Shown here: one piece after another, positions 44,419-53,355 of the stretch | How the letters are laid out: each line of letters begins with the position of its first letter | Numbering within the stretch: the stretch's first letter is position 1 | Assembly: GCF_000423085.1 (NCBI RefSeq) | Contig: NZ_AUHH01000028.1 | Coordinates: 1-57,068, forward strand | Origin: Granulicoccus phenolivorans DSM 17626 = NBRC 107789 = JCM 15570 | Lineage (GTDB): Bacteria; Actinomycetota; Actinomycetes; Propionibacteriales; Propionibacteriaceae | DNA length: 57,068 nt | Direction: 5' to 3' | Position numbers and translations under genes: made by a program | The notes under the pieces: generated by a model | The model's database searches: none | The model's input: the letters and a program-made list of their open reading frames with translations, nothing else | Told to the model about the DNA's origin: nothing

Positions 44419-44779
44419 GCAACTTCGAATTCATCCGGGCGACGCTCCCAGCGGTCCATGCCGACTGCGCCCGGGCACCGAGCGAACGGGTGCCCTGGGC
44501 CCGTTCATCCGGTCGCTGGTCGGTCTCGACCGCGGCGCCGTGATGGACTCCTTCGCTGCCTTTCTCGATGGGTCGAAGTTCTCGGCCACCCAGATCCGGT
44601 TCATCACGCTGATCATCGATGAACTCACCGCCAACGGGATGATGGAGCCGGCGCGACTGTTCGAGTCACCGTACGTCGATCAGGGCCATGCCGACGTGAT
44701 CTTTCCTGCCGACTTCGACATCATCGTGAACATCCTTCGCGACGTGAATGCCAATGCTCGGCCGCAGGGCGCTGCCTGA
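44415..44779 (+). pseudogene. hsdR: Deletion scar: start of hsdR joined out of frame to the end of hsdR
   Basis: From ATG 44415 (ATGA overlap with the upstream stop) the frame reads MSNFEFIRATLPAVHADC, the N-terminus of a type I restriction R subunit with DUF4145-type start, and ends at TGA 44541. From about 44489 another frame reads LGPFIRSLVGLDR, then FAAFLDGSKFSATQIRF and LIIDELTANGMMEP to the stop at 44779, the C-terminus of EcoEI-type HsdR. The ATPase/helicase and nuclease domains (~900 residues) are gone and the junction near 44478-44489 shifts the frame. It is the last gene of the operon, so loss here harms no neighbour. Confidence 0.85.
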
Positions 44780-44839
44780 GGTTCCTCCGGCGCCGGCGCG
44801 AGCACCCCGTTAAGGTGGAGGGCACCGGAAGGAGCCCGC

Positions 44840-45985
44840 ATGCCCACTCGTCGCACCGTACTCCTCGGCGCCCTCGCCGTGGGGCTGAGCGCCTGCACCA
44901 ACCCCGAACGCGGCACCGCGCCGACCCCGGCGAGCACGCCGACCCCGAGCGCCGGGGGCTCGCCCAGTGCCTCGGCCGAGCCGTCCGCCACCCCCACCGG
45001 TACGCCGGAGCCGTCCCCCGAGGGTCCGCTGCGGGTGGGGGAGCCGCAGGAGATCATCACCGGGCTGACCACCCCCTGGGGCGTACGCGCGCTCGATCAG
45101 GACCGGCTGCTGGTCAGTGAACGCGACACCGGCCAGATCAAACTCGTGCAGGGCGGTGCCGCGACGTCGGTCGGGGAGGTGGCCGGCGTACGGGCGAACA
45201 ATGAGGCGGGGCTGCTCGGGATCGAGCTCAGTGCCGACCAGCAGACCCTGTTCGTCTACACCACGACCAGCTCGGACAACCGCGTGCTGGCCTACAGCTT
45301 CAATGGCTCTGCGATCGCGAACCCGCGGGTGCTGCTGCAGGGGATTCCGTCGGCGGGGATCCACAACGGCGGCCAGTTGAAGCTGGGTCCCGACGGCCAC
45401 CTGTACATCTCCACCGGGGACGCGTCCCAGCGCCAACAGGCCCAGAACCAACAGTCGGTGGCGGGCAAGATTCTGCGGATCGCCACCGACGGCAGCATCC
45501 CAGGCGACAATCCGTTCGGCAATGCGGTGTGGAGTCTGGGTCACCGCAACGTGCAGGGCCTGACCTTCGCACCGAACGGGGATCTGTGGTCGGCCGAGTT
45601 CGGCGAGAAGAGCGCCGACGAGATCAACCTGATCGTGCGCGGCGGGAACTACGGCTGGCCCGATGTCGAGGGCAACAACGGGCAGCGCGTGCCCTACCTG
45701 GCGCCGAAGAAGACCTGGGAGCCCACGGCCACCAGTTCGCCGTCCGCGCTGGCGTACGCCCGGGGCAACCTGTGGGTGGCCGCCCTGATGGGCCACTGCC
45801 TGTTCCAGGTCCCGGTCAACGGGACCGAGCTGGGGGAGCAGGTGATCCATTTCCAGAACCGGTACGGGCGGATCCGGGCGGTCACCCCGTGGCGGGACGG
45901 GATCGTGTTCGGCTCCTCGAACACCGACGGCCGGGCCACGCCACGGGCCGGGGACGACCGGCTGCTCTACCTGCCGTTGAGCTGA
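44840..45985 (+). CDS. Glucose/sorbosone dehydrogenase-like Tat lipoprotein
   Basis: 381 residues: twin-arginine leader (MPTRRTVLLGALAVGLSAC) with lipobox Cys C19, a Ser/Thr/Pro-rich linker, then a six-bladed beta-propeller of the PQQ-type GSDH family (TTPWGVRAL, GLLGIELSADQQTLF, HNGGQLKLGPDGHLYISTGD, GHRNVQGLTFAPNGDLW). Such proteins oxidise sugars at the outer face of the membrane, but the PQQ residues cannot be confirmed by eye. Convergent with the AlkB gene 2 bases downstream. Confidence 0.88.
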   Translation: MPTRRTVLLGALAVGLSACTNPERGTAPTPASTPTPSAGGSPSASAEPSATPTGTPEPSPEGPLRVGEPQEIITGLTTPWGVRALDQDRLLVSERDTGQIKLVQGGAATSVGEVAGVRANNEAGLLGIELSADQQTLFVYTTTSSDNRVLAYSFNGSAIANPRVLLQGIPSAGIHNGGQLKLGPDGHLYISTGDASQRQQAQNQQSVAGKILRIATDGSIPGDNPFGNAVWSLGHRNVQGLTFAPNGDLWSAEFGEKSADEINLIVRGGNYGWPDVEGNNGQRVPYLAPKKTWEPTATSSPSALAYARGNLWVAALMGHCLFQVPVNGTELGEQVIHFQNRYGRIRAVTPWRDGIVFGSSNTDGRATPRAGDDRLLYLPLS

Positions 45986-45987
45986 CC

Positions 45988-46626
45988 TCAGCGGACGCCG
46001 GCGGGCCGGAACTGGATCGAGATCCGTGGTCCGACCGGTTTCCGGGTCTTGGCGATCCCGTGCTCCCAGGTGCGCTGGCAGGATCCGCCCATCACCAGCA
46101 GGTCACCGTGCCCCAGTTCGAAGCGGCGGGCGAGCGCGCCGCGTTTGCCGCCGGCGCGGGGGCGCAGCGCCAGGGTCCGGGCCGCGCCCACCGACAGGAT
46201 CGCCACCATCGTGTCCTCCGTACTGCCGCGCCCGATCGTGTCCCCGTGCCAGGCCACCGAGTCGCGGCCGTCGCGATACCAGCACAGGCCGCAGCTGACG
46301 AACTCCTCACCGAGTTCGGCGCGGTAGTGCCGGTTCAGCAGCTTCCGGGCGCGGTCCAGCCACGGATTGGGCAGCGCCTCGCCGGGTTCGTAGTGCTTCA
46401 CCAGGCGGGGGACGTCGACGACCCGTTCGTACATCGGGCGACGCTCGGCGATCCAGGGCACGCGCTCGGTGAGATCGGCATACACCTCATCGGCGCCGGC
46501 CAACCAGCCCTCCCGGTAGTCGACCCAGGCACCGGCGGTCAGCGGGTGCCGCACGATCCGCGCCAGCGAGCCGAACTCGGGCTCACCCGCATCGAGCAGG
46601 GACCCCTGGAACATCGGGAAGGACAT
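45988..46626 (-). CDS. alkB: AlkB-type alpha-ketoglutarate/Fe(II) dioxygenase
   Basis: 212 residues. The iron site HxD is in SVAWHGDTIGRG and the distal His in WEHGIAK; RISIQFR carries the 2-oxoglutarate-binding Arg. Proteins of this group repair alkylated bases. It is divergent from marP and ends 2 bases from the convergent sugar dehydrogenase gene. Whether it is an AlkB2-like repair enzyme or acts on RNA cannot be told. Confidence 0.92.
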   Translation of the reverse strand: MSFPMFQGSLLDAGEPEFGSLARIVRHPLTAGAWVDYREGWLAGADEVYADLTERVPWIAERRPMYERVVDVPRLVKHYEPGEALPNPWLDRARKLLNRHYRAELGEEFVSCGLCWYRDGRDSVAWHGDTIGRGSTEDTMVAILSVGAARTLALRPRAGGKRGALARRFELGHGDLLVMGGSCQRTWEHGIAKTRKPVGPRISIQFRPAGVR

Positions 46627-46769
46627 GGGTCCAGGCTAACAGAATTCGAACACAGCCACTATTAAGCGTCCCGGCGAGTCGACGCGGCACACCGGGTTTC
46701 CGGGTTCCTTTCGGTAACGGAACCGCTCGCCCGGGGGGCGCAGTTGGTCCGATCGACCACAATGGGCTC

Positions 46770-47975
46770 GTGCTCGTGGCCTCAGTGATTCTTGACATCG
46801 TCCTGGCAGCCTTCCTGATCGCGGAGATCATCGGGGGCTACCGCAAGGGGCTGGTGACGACCGCACTCGGCCTGCTCGGCGTGGTGGCCGGCGTCGCGCT
46901 GAGCCTGGCGGCCGCCCCGTGGTTGCTCGGGTTCGTGCCCGCACTGGCCCGCGATGCCCTGTGGCGCTCGGTGATCATCCTGTTCGTGGTGCTGTTCCTG
47001 GCCCTGCTCGGCCAGAGCCTGGGACAGACCGTCGGAAACCGGCTGTCGCTGCGCTGGACCCGGGTGATCGGGGCGGTGAACCGGCTCCTCGGTGCGGTGC
47101 TCAGCGGGGTGGTCAGCGCGGTGATCATCGGCCTGATCGGCCTCAGTGTGCTGCCCGTGCTGCCGATCACCTGGCGGGACACGGTCAATCAGTCCCGGCT
47201 GGTCAGCACCCTGATGCGGGCGGTGCCGGAGCCGGTGGTGAACGGGGCCGCCGAGGTCACCAAGGGGCTCTACGACATGGGCTTTCCCCGCGTGTTCGGG
47301 GATCCGAGCACCGAGCCGACGCTGCCCCGCCAGCAGCCCGCCGATGATGTGACCGGGACCGCAGGCGTACGCCAGGCGGCGGCGAGCATCACCAAGATCG
47401 AGGCAGTGATGACCTCCTGCAACCGGGCCTCCACCGGCTCGGGCTGGGTGGTCTCACCCGAACGCGTGGTGACCAATGCCCACGTCGTCGCCGGGGCGTC
47501 CCGGGTGAGCCTGCAGATCGGTGGGACCGGGCGGTCCTACCCGGCCGAGGTGGTCGCCTTCGACCCCGAACTCGACCTGGCCATCCTCGACGTGCCGGGG
47601 CTGCGCGCGGCCGCACTGGAGCGGGACTCCACGCTGGCGACCGGGCAGAACGCGGTGGTCGCGGGCTTCCCGCGCGGCGGCCCCTACCACACCGAGCCCG
47701 TGCGGGCGGCCGGTGAGGTGAACGCACTGGGTCGTGACATCCACGACCAGAACGCGGTGGCCCGGCACATCTACGTGCTGCACGGGGTGGTTCAGCCGGG
47801 CAACAGCGGGGGACCGCTGCTGACCGCCGAGGGCCGGGTGGCCGGGACCGTGTTCGCCAAGTCCCTGGCCGACGACCAGACCGGGTTCGCGCTGACCGAC
47901 GGGGCCACCGAATCGTTGCTGCGGCAGGCCCCCAGCCTCAGTTCCCCGGTCTCGACCGGAACCTGCGCCGCCTGA
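46770..47975 (+). CDS. marP: MarP-family membrane serine protease
   Basis: 401 residues from GTG 46770. Four N-terminal helices (~1-135, CvpA-like) precede a trypsin-like domain. Triad: His in TNAHVVAG, Asp in DPELDLAIL, Ser in QPGNSGGPL. Cys in MTSCNRAS and at the end (TGTCAA) probably form a regulatory disulfide, as in M. tuberculosis MarP, which helps the cell resist acid. CACAAT ends six bases before the start. Confidence 0.94.
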   Translation: MLVASVILDIVLAAFLIAEIIGGYRKGLVTTALGLLGVVAGVALSLAAAPWLLGFVPALARDALWRSVIILFVVLFLALLGQSLGQTVGNRLSLRWTRVIGAVNRLLGAVLSGVVSAVIIGLIGLSVLPVLPITWRDTVNQSRLVSTLMRAVPEPVVNGAAEVTKGLYDMGFPRVFGDPSTEPTLPRQQPADDVTGTAGVRQAAASITKIEAVMTSCNRASTGSGWVVSPERVVTNAHVVAGASRVSLQIGGTGRSYPAEVVAFDPELDLAILDVPGLRAAALERDSTLATGQNAVVAGFPRGGPYHTEPVRAAGEVNALGRDIHDQNAVARHIYVLHGVVQPGNSGGPLLTAEGRVAGTVFAKSLADDQTGFALTDGATESLLRQAPSLSSPVSTGTCAA

Positions 47976-48029
47976 CCGCACCCGGGACGGGCCGCGGTCG
48001 ACGGATTCGGCACCCGGTCGAAAGCCGGC

Positions 48030-49433
48030 TCAGGACCGCGCGGCCGGCCGGATGAACAGGGCGGCAATGAGGGCGACCGAGACCGCACAGATGCCGACCA
48101 CGAAGGCCGGGGCGACGGTGCCCCCGAGGGTCATCGCGGCGATGAATCCGGCCGTACCGGCGGCGCCGCCCAGCTGCTGCAGGGTGTTCAGGATGGCCGA
48201 GCCGTGACCGTATTCCTTCATCGGCAGCGACGCCAGCGAAGCGGTCATCAGCGAAGTCATCACCAGGGCCATGCCGACCGAGAACACCACGTGGACGACG
48301 ATGATGTACCCGATCGAGGTGGTCTCGTTCAGCCCGAGGAACAGGGCGATCTGGGCGGCCAGCATGAGAACGGTCCCGGGGATCGCCAGCGGACGCGGGC
48401 CGACCCGGTCGTACAGTCGGCCGATCGCCGGGGAGAGGGCAGCCTGCACCAGACCGCCGGGCAGCATCATCATGCCGGTGGTCATCGCCGACAGGTGCAG
48501 CGTCTGCTGCAGATAGATCGGCAACACGGTCACCGTGCCCAACATGGTGCCGAAGGCGCCGACCACGGTGATCACCGACAGAGTGAACGTGCGCGAGCGG
48601 AACGGATTCATGCTCAACAGGGCCCGGTCGGAGCGCTGCAGCACGATCTGGCGGTACACGAACGCGGCCAGGGCCAACAGTCCCACGATCAGTGCCGCCA
48701 GGGGGATCAGCGAGCCGCCGGCCAGCATCGCGCTGATGCTGCTCAGCGCGTACACCAGCCCCCCGAAGGCCAGGGCGGACAGGATGACCGAGGCCACATC
48801 GAAGGGCGCGGGACGAGGTTCGGCGACGTTGCGGATCACCAGTCCGCCGACGACCAGGCAGATCAGCGAGATCGGCACCATCATCCAGAACAGCCAGTGC
48901 CAGGTGAAGGAGGACAAGATGATGCCGGAGATGGTCGGGCCGATCGCCGGGGCGACCGAGATGACCACGGAGATGATGCCCATCATCACTCCGCGCCGCT
49001 CGGGGGCCACCACGGTCAGGGCGACCGTCATCAGCAGCGGCATGATCATCGCGGTACCGATGGCCTGCACGACGCGGGCCAGCAGCAGTACGCCGAAGGT
49101 CGGGGCCAGCGCGCCGACCACCGTCCCGAGAGTGAAGAAGGTGAGCGCGGCGAGGAACAGCGTCCGGGTCGAGAAGCGCTGCATCAGGAAGCCGGTGGTC
49201 GGGATGACCACCGCCATGGTGAGCATGAAGCCCGTGGTCAGCCACTGGGCCAGGTCGGCCCCGACATTGAAGTCGGCCATGATCGAGGGCAGTGCGACCG
49301 ACAGGATCGTCTCATTGAGGATCATCACCATCGCCGAGACGACGAGGGCGCCGATCAGCAGGCCGGTGTGCTTGGAGGTTTGGGTGGGTTGAGCGCCCGA
49401 GTTTTTGGGCGCAGTCGATTCAGCGGCCGTCAT
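48030..49433 (-). CDS. DHA2-type MFS multidrug exporter
   Basis: 467 residues with about 14 helices. NETILSVALPSIMADF, LAQWLTTGFMLTMAVVIPTTGFLM and TLGTVVGALAPTFGVLLLARVVQAIGTAMIMPLL are typical of the EmrB/QacA DHA2 family, which exports drugs or toxic metabolites by proton antiport. An operator-like palindrome lies ~90 bases upstream, but no TetR or MarR gene is adjacent. Confidence 0.92.
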   Translation of the reverse strand: MTAAESTAPKNSGAQPTQTSKHTGLLIGALVVSAMVMILNETILSVALPSIMADFNVGADLAQWLTTGFMLTMAVVIPTTGFLMQRFSTRTLFLAALTFFTLGTVVGALAPTFGVLLLARVVQAIGTAMIMPLLMTVALTVVAPERRGVMMGIISVVISVAPAIGPTISGIILSSFTWHWLFWMMVPISLICLVVGGLVIRNVAEPRPAPFDVASVILSALAFGGLVYALSSISAMLAGGSLIPLAALIVGLLALAAFVYRQIVLQRSDRALLSMNPFRSRTFTLSVITVVGAFGTMLGTVTVLPIYLQQTLHLSAMTTGMMMLPGGLVQAALSPAIGRLYDRVGPRPLAIPGTVLMLAAQIALFLGLNETTSIGYIIVVHVVFSVGMALVMTSLMTASLASLPMKEYGHGSAILNTLQQLGGAAGTAGFIAAMTLGGTVAPAFVVGICAVSVALIAALFIRPAARS

Positions 49434-49521
49434 AAGGGGACCGTCTTTCTGGGTGACTTACCGTCCTTCGAGTGACCCACAGCGTGACACAACGTCCCGA
49501 GGCCGCAAAGGCGGTTGCAAG

Positions 49522-49547
49522 AAGTTTAACATGCAACTGTCGAACTT
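49522..49547. promoter_or_regulatory. Operator-like inverted repeat upstream of the MFS exporter
   Basis: A 26-bp palindrome: arms of ten bases (AAGTTTAACA and its near-complement) match at eight positions around a 6-base centre TGCAAC. It is AT-rich in a GC-rich setting. TetR/MarR-type regulators of exporters bind such sites. Confidence 0.6.
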
Positions 49548-49576
49548 TGAAAATCTCAGCGATACGGGACTTGGGG

Positions 49577-50803
49577 CTACCCGTCGGGGGAGAGGTGGCG
49601 GTCGATGAAGCGCCGCTGGGCCTGATTGTCGACCAGGTCCCGGGCCCGAATCCAGGCCCGGCGGGACCCGGCAGGGTCGGCGCATTCGGCCCGGAAGAGG
49701 GCCAGGGCGACGTGGTACGGGTGGTGCCGGGCCAGGATCGGTTCGTCGGCCATCGCTTCCAGCAGGGCCAGGCCCGCCTGCGGGGTGTCCCGGCGGCCGA
49801 CCGCGATCGCTCGGTTCATCGCGGCCACCGGGTCGGGACCGTGGCGCAGCAGCAAGTCGTACAGGGCGACGATCTGGGGCCAGTCGGTGTCGGCGAAGGT
49901 CGCTGCCTCGCTGTGCACCGCCGCGATCGCTGCCAGGGCGGTGAGGCGGCCGGCGTCCGGGAGGCCTGCCGCGCGCTCCACCAGCGCCAGTCCCTCGCTG
50001 ATCAGGTCCGGGTCCCAGCGGGTGCGGTCCTGCTCCTCCAGCGCGATGGGTACGCCCTCTGCGTCGACCCGGGCGGCGCGCCGGGCGTCGGTGAGCAGCA
50101 GCAGGGCGAGCAGGCCGAGCGGTTCGGCGCGTGGGGGAGTCGGGGCGGCGACGATCCGGGCCAGCCGGATCGCCTCCTCGGTGAGGTCGGCCCGCAGCGT
50201 GTTCGTGCCGCCGGTGGCGTCGTAGCCCTCGGTGAACACCAACGAGATTGCGGTCAGGATCAGCGGCAACCGGCGCTGCTGTTCGGCGGGATCCTCGGGC
50301 ACCCGCAGCGGGATCCGGTTCACCCGGATCCGGCGCTTCGCGCGGGTGATCCGCGCCTGGATCGTGGGCAGCGGCAGCAGCAGCGACTGCGCCACCTCCG
50401 CGCTGGTGAGCCCGCCGACGAACCGCAGCATCAGCGCGATCCGGTCGGCCGGCGCGATGGCCGGGTGGCAGCAGCCCATCAGCATGGCGAGTCGTTCGTC
50501 GGTCGGGCCCGGGGCCGGGACCGGTTCATCGGGCTGCCGCTCGAGCGCCAGTTCGGCGAGCCGCCGGGCCAGGACCGCATCGCGCCGGACCCGGTCCAGG
50601 GCCTTGCGTCGTGCGGTGGTGATCAGCCAGGCGAGGGGATGGTCCGGGACGCCGGCCGACGGCCAGGTGGCGAGGGCGGCTGCCATCGCCTCCTGGGCCG
50701 ACTCCTCGGCGAGATCCAGGTCGCCGAACCGGGCAACCAGGGCCGCCAGCAGCCGGCTGTGCTCCTCGCGGTAGAAGCGGGCGAGCACATCGTCGACCGA
50801 CAT
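49577..50803 (-). CDS. ECF42-type RNA polymerase sigma factor
   Basis: 408 residues. The sigma-2 and sigma-4 regions are at the N-terminus (ARFGDLDLAEESAQEAMAAAL, HPLAWLITTARRKALDRVRR, TSAEVAQSLLLPLPTIQARITRAKRRI). A long C-terminal extension (~residues 180-408, SNARE-like/TPR-like repeats of the ECF42 group) follows. The YCII-family gene directly upstream ends 4 bases before it, the classic ECF42-DGPF pair with unknown inducing signal. Start ATG 50803 is taken for that spacing. Confidence 0.93.
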   Translation of the reverse strand: MSVDDVLARFYREEHSRLLAALVARFGDLDLAEESAQEAMAAALATWPSAGVPDHPLAWLITTARRKALDRVRRDAVLARRLAELALERQPDEPVPAPGPTDERLAMLMGCCHPAIAPADRIALMLRFVGGLTSAEVAQSLLLPLPTIQARITRAKRRIRVNRIPLRVPEDPAEQQRRLPLILTAISLVFTEGYDATGGTNTLRADLTEEAIRLARIVAAPTPPRAEPLGLLALLLLTDARRAARVDAEGVPIALEEQDRTRWDPDLISEGLALVERAAGLPDAGRLTALAAIAAVHSEAATFADTDWPQIVALYDLLLRHGPDPVAAMNRAIAVGRRDTPQAGLALLEAMADEPILARHHPYHVALALFRAECADPAGSRRAWIRARDLVDNQAQRRFIDRHLSPDG

Positions 50804-50807
50804 CGGG

Positions 50808-51152
50808 CTACATCTCCAGCAGTGCCCGGATCTCCACCCGTCCGCCGCCGAGCGCCCCGGGGCACCTCTTGGCCCAGGCGAGCGCCCGGTCGAAATCGGG
50901 GACGTCGATGACGAAGGTGCCACCCACGTACTCGCGGCTCTCGGCGTACGGGCCCGCGGTGACCACCGGCTCGGCCTCCCGGGACTGCTTGGTCACCGAG
51001 GTTCCCTCCTCCGGGCCGAACAGCGCAAAGCCGCCGGCGTGCACGCCGGCCTGCTGCAGTTCGGTGTCGAAGTCGATGAACTCCTGTTCGGTGGCGCCGT
51101 CGGCGGCCGGGTCGGGATCGACCGGGCCCATCATCAGCAGAACGTACTTCAT
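50808..51152 (-). CDS. YCII-related (DGPF) protein
   Basis: 114 residues: MKYVLLMMGP, KQSREAEPVVTAGPYAESREYVGGTFVIDVPDFDRALAWAKRCPG match YCII/DGPF proteins, which have a dimeric alpha-beta barrel fold. It lies 4 bases before the ECF42 gene, and in other actinobacteria such proteins are both partners and targets of this sigma factor. Enzymatic activity unknown. Confidence 0.93.
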   Translation of the reverse strand: MKYVLLMMGPVDPDPAADGATEQEFIDFDTELQQAGVHAGGFALFGPEEGTSVTKQSREAEPVVTAGPYAESREYVGGTFVIDVPDFDRALAWAKRCPGALGGGRVEIRALLEM

Positions 51153-51261
51153 GGCTGTCTCCTTGTTCGTCGGGGCGACCCGCCCACGGGGGAGGGGTCA
51201 CCCGGTAGACGAACCGGAGTACGGCCGATCGACAGCCGGCTGCGAACTTTCTGCTCGGCCC

Positions 51262-51867
51262 TCACGCGTGCACCACGTCGCCGTTGTGCGGGAGGGCTCC
51301 GCGGAAGCTCAGCGGAACCGCCCGGGCCTGTTCCACCCGGGCGGTGTCCAGGGCCTGCAGGTGCAGGTGGGGTTCGGTGCTGTTCCCGGAGTTGCCGCAG
51401 CGGCCGAGCATCTCGCCGATGCCGACGCGCCGGCCCGGGCGTACGCGGGCACTGCCGCGCTGCAGGTGGCACAGTGCGACCACCGCGGTCCCGGTGTCGA
51501 TCAGCACGTGGTTCCCGGCGAGCGCGATCCAGCCCTGCCGGACCCGGCTCGCCTGGGTCAGCGCATAGCCGACCGACGGGATACCGCGGTAGGCCCGATG
51601 GTCGGGTTCCAGATCATGGGCGGCCACCACAACACCGGCGACCGGGGCCAGAATCGGCCGCCCGAAGCCGGGGAAGCGTTCGGCCGGATCGGGGCGCAGC
51701 AGCGAGGCGAGGGTGAACGGCGCGGTCCGCTCGCCCTCGTCGACGGGCACGAAGTCGATGGCGTACGCGGTGGCGAACATCGTCGTGCCGTGACTGGGGA
51801 CGTGGTCGGCGGGACTGTTCTGGGTCAGCCAGGAGCCGGTGAAGGGATAGGCCAGATCGAGGGTCAT
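51262..51867 (-). CDS. M23/LytM-type metallopeptidase-like protein
   Basis: 201 residues from ATG 51867 (GGGAGG upstream). Motifs of the LytM fold: SHGTTMFATAYAIDFVP (first His and Asp), GPGRRVGIGEMLGRCGNSGNST-type turn and EPHLHLQ (final HxH). No signal peptide is seen, unusual for a peptidoglycan hydrolase, so it may act on other substrates or use an unrecognised route. It precedes the YCII gene on the same strand but 109 bases away. Confidence 0.82.
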   Translation of the reverse strand: MTLDLAYPFTGSWLTQNSPADHVPSHGTTMFATAYAIDFVPVDEGERTAPFTLASLLRPDPAERFPGFGRPILAPVAGVVVAAHDLEPDHRAYRGIPSVGYALTQASRVRQGWIALAGNHVLIDTGTAVVALCHLQRGSARVRPGRRVGIGEMLGRCGNSGNSTEPHLHLQALDTARVEQARAVPLSFRGALPHNGDVVHA

Positions 51868-51976
51868 CCTGGTTCCTCCCGAAGGGTGCGAGGTCAGCAC
51901 CGATCACGGTACCCGGTGTGCCCCCAGGTTCCGGGGCAGGGGAGTGCGGGAGCGGGCAGGGGAGTCCGAACTCGGG

Positions 51977-52399
51977 TCAGGCCCGGTCGCGCTGTCGGGC
52001 CTCGGCGGCCCCGTCCCTGGCGAGCGCGGCGCCCATCAGCTGGCCCCCGCTGGTCAGCAGGGCCCGGCGCCAGGGCAGAACCCCTTCGATCTCGATCTGG
52101 ATGGACATCGACAGCACCGTCCGGATCAACACGATGATGCCGAGGATGACGGCGTCGGTGATCGACGGCTTGGAGGTGATGGTGCGGATCAGGTCCGCGG
52201 CCACCAGCACCTCCAGGCCGAGCAGGATCGCCGATCCCAGCGTCGTCCGCAGTACGCCGAAGGCAACCTGGCCACCCTCGTGGCGGCGCAGCGCGCGCAG
52301 GGCCAGGACCACGGCGATCACGAAGCCGACCACCATCGCGAGCGCGCCGACGATCTCGAAGGCCACCGCGACCCCGGTGAACACCGCCTCGAAGTCCAT
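51977..52399 (-). CDS. DUF1622 membrane protein
   Basis: 140 residues with three helices: EIVGALAMVVGFVIAVVLAL, SAILLGLEVLVAADLIRTI and AVILGIIVLIRTVLSMSIQIEIEG. This matches DUF1622, small membrane proteins of unknown function. A charged C-terminal tail follows. Divergent from the SDR operon. Confidence 0.88.
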   Translation of the reverse strand: MDFEAVFTGVAVAFEIVGALAMVVGFVIAVVLALRALRRHEGGQVAFGVLRTTLGSAILLGLEVLVAADLIRTITSKPSITDAVILGIIVLIRTVLSMSIQIEIEGVLPWRRALLTSGGQLMGAALARDGAAEARQRDRA

Positions 52400-52448
52400 G
52401 GCGGGAGCCTATCGGCTGTCCAGAACCGACCCGCCGTCAACGGTCGTG

Positions 52449-52459
52449 CTCACGGTGAG
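52449..52459. promoter_or_regulatory. Short palindrome in the SDR operon promoter
   Basis: CTCAC-G-GTGAG, a perfect 5-bp inverted repeat ~90 bases before the SDR start, with TACGCT (52503-52508) as a possible -10. Possible operator of the three-gene operon; weak on its own. Confidence 0.35.
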
Positions 52460-52546
52460 TAGCGTGAACTGGCTGAGCGCACCCGGCGTCAGGTCAGCGC
52501 AGTACGCTGCCCGCAGCGACACTTGAATCGAGGAGAACGCGACCAT

Positions 52547-53338
52547 ATGAGCAACAAAGTCGTCATCATCACCGGAGCTGCGCAGGGGATCGGGCTCGCC
52601 GCAGCCAGGCGGTTCGCCGAAGGTGGGTATTCGGTCGCCATGACCGACCTGAAGGTCGACGAGCTGAACGCGGCCGTCGCCCAGCTGCAGTCCGAGGGTT
52701 TCGAGGTCAGCGGCCACGAGCTCGACGTCGCCAATCACGCCCAGGGCGCCCAGGTGGTCGCCGAGATCATTGCCCACTACGGACGCCTCGACGCGCTGTT
52801 CAACAACGCCGGGATCACCGGGCACCGCAAGAACGTCCTCAACTTCGACCCCGAGGAGATCAAGCAGGCCGAGGAGGTCAACCTCTGGGGCAGCCTGTAC
52901 ATGATCCAGCACGTCGCGCGGTACTGGGTGGAGAACAAGATCGAGGGCGCGGTGGTGAACGTGTCCTCCTTCGTCGCCTCGTTCGCCGAGTGGTCGCCGT
53001 TCGCGTACGGCATCTCCAAGACCTCGGTCGACGGGCTCACCCGCACCGCGGCGTTCCAGCTCGGCAAGTACGGCATCCGGGTCAACTCGGTCGCGCCGGG
53101 TTACACCAAGACCGAGATGGCGATCAAGTACGACTACTCCGATCCGAAGCTGCGCAAGGCCGCGGAGGACAAGAGCCTGCTGAACCGCTGGATCGAGCCG
53201 CGGGAGATCGCCAACGCGGCCTTCTTCCTGGCCGGCGACCAGGCGAGCGCGATCACCGGGGTGAAGCTGCCGGTCGATGCCGGCTACACCACTACCAAGG
53301 AAGACAACAAGGTCAGCCTCTACGGCGAGAACGAATAA
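52547..53338 (+). CDS. Short-chain dehydrogenase/reductase
   Basis: 263 residues, start ATG 52547 with AGGAG before it. NAD(P) site TGAAQGIG (9-16), NNAG, and catalytic Ser, Y154 and K158 (YGISK) are intact. SDR enzymes oxidise or reduce alcohols and ketones; Asp37-like acid in MTDLKVDE suggests NAD. It is the first gene of a three-gene operon with the cysteine-synthase-like and LanC-like genes, so it may act on the same small molecule or peptide; the substrate is unknown. Confidence 0.93.
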   Translation: MSNKVVIITGAAQGIGLAAARRFAEGGYSVAMTDLKVDELNAAVAQLQSEGFEVSGHELDVANHAQGAQVVAEIIAHYGRLDALFNNAGITGHRKNVLNFDPEEIKQAEEVNLWGSLYMIQHVARYWVENKIEGAVVNVSSFVASFAEWSPFAYGISKTSVDGLTRTAAFQLGKYGIRVNSVAPGYTKTEMAIKYDYSDPKLRKAAEDKSLLNRWIEPREIANAAFFLAGDQASAITGVKLPVDAGYTTTKEDNKVSLYGENE

Positions 53339-53355
53339 GGATCGGAGACAGCATC

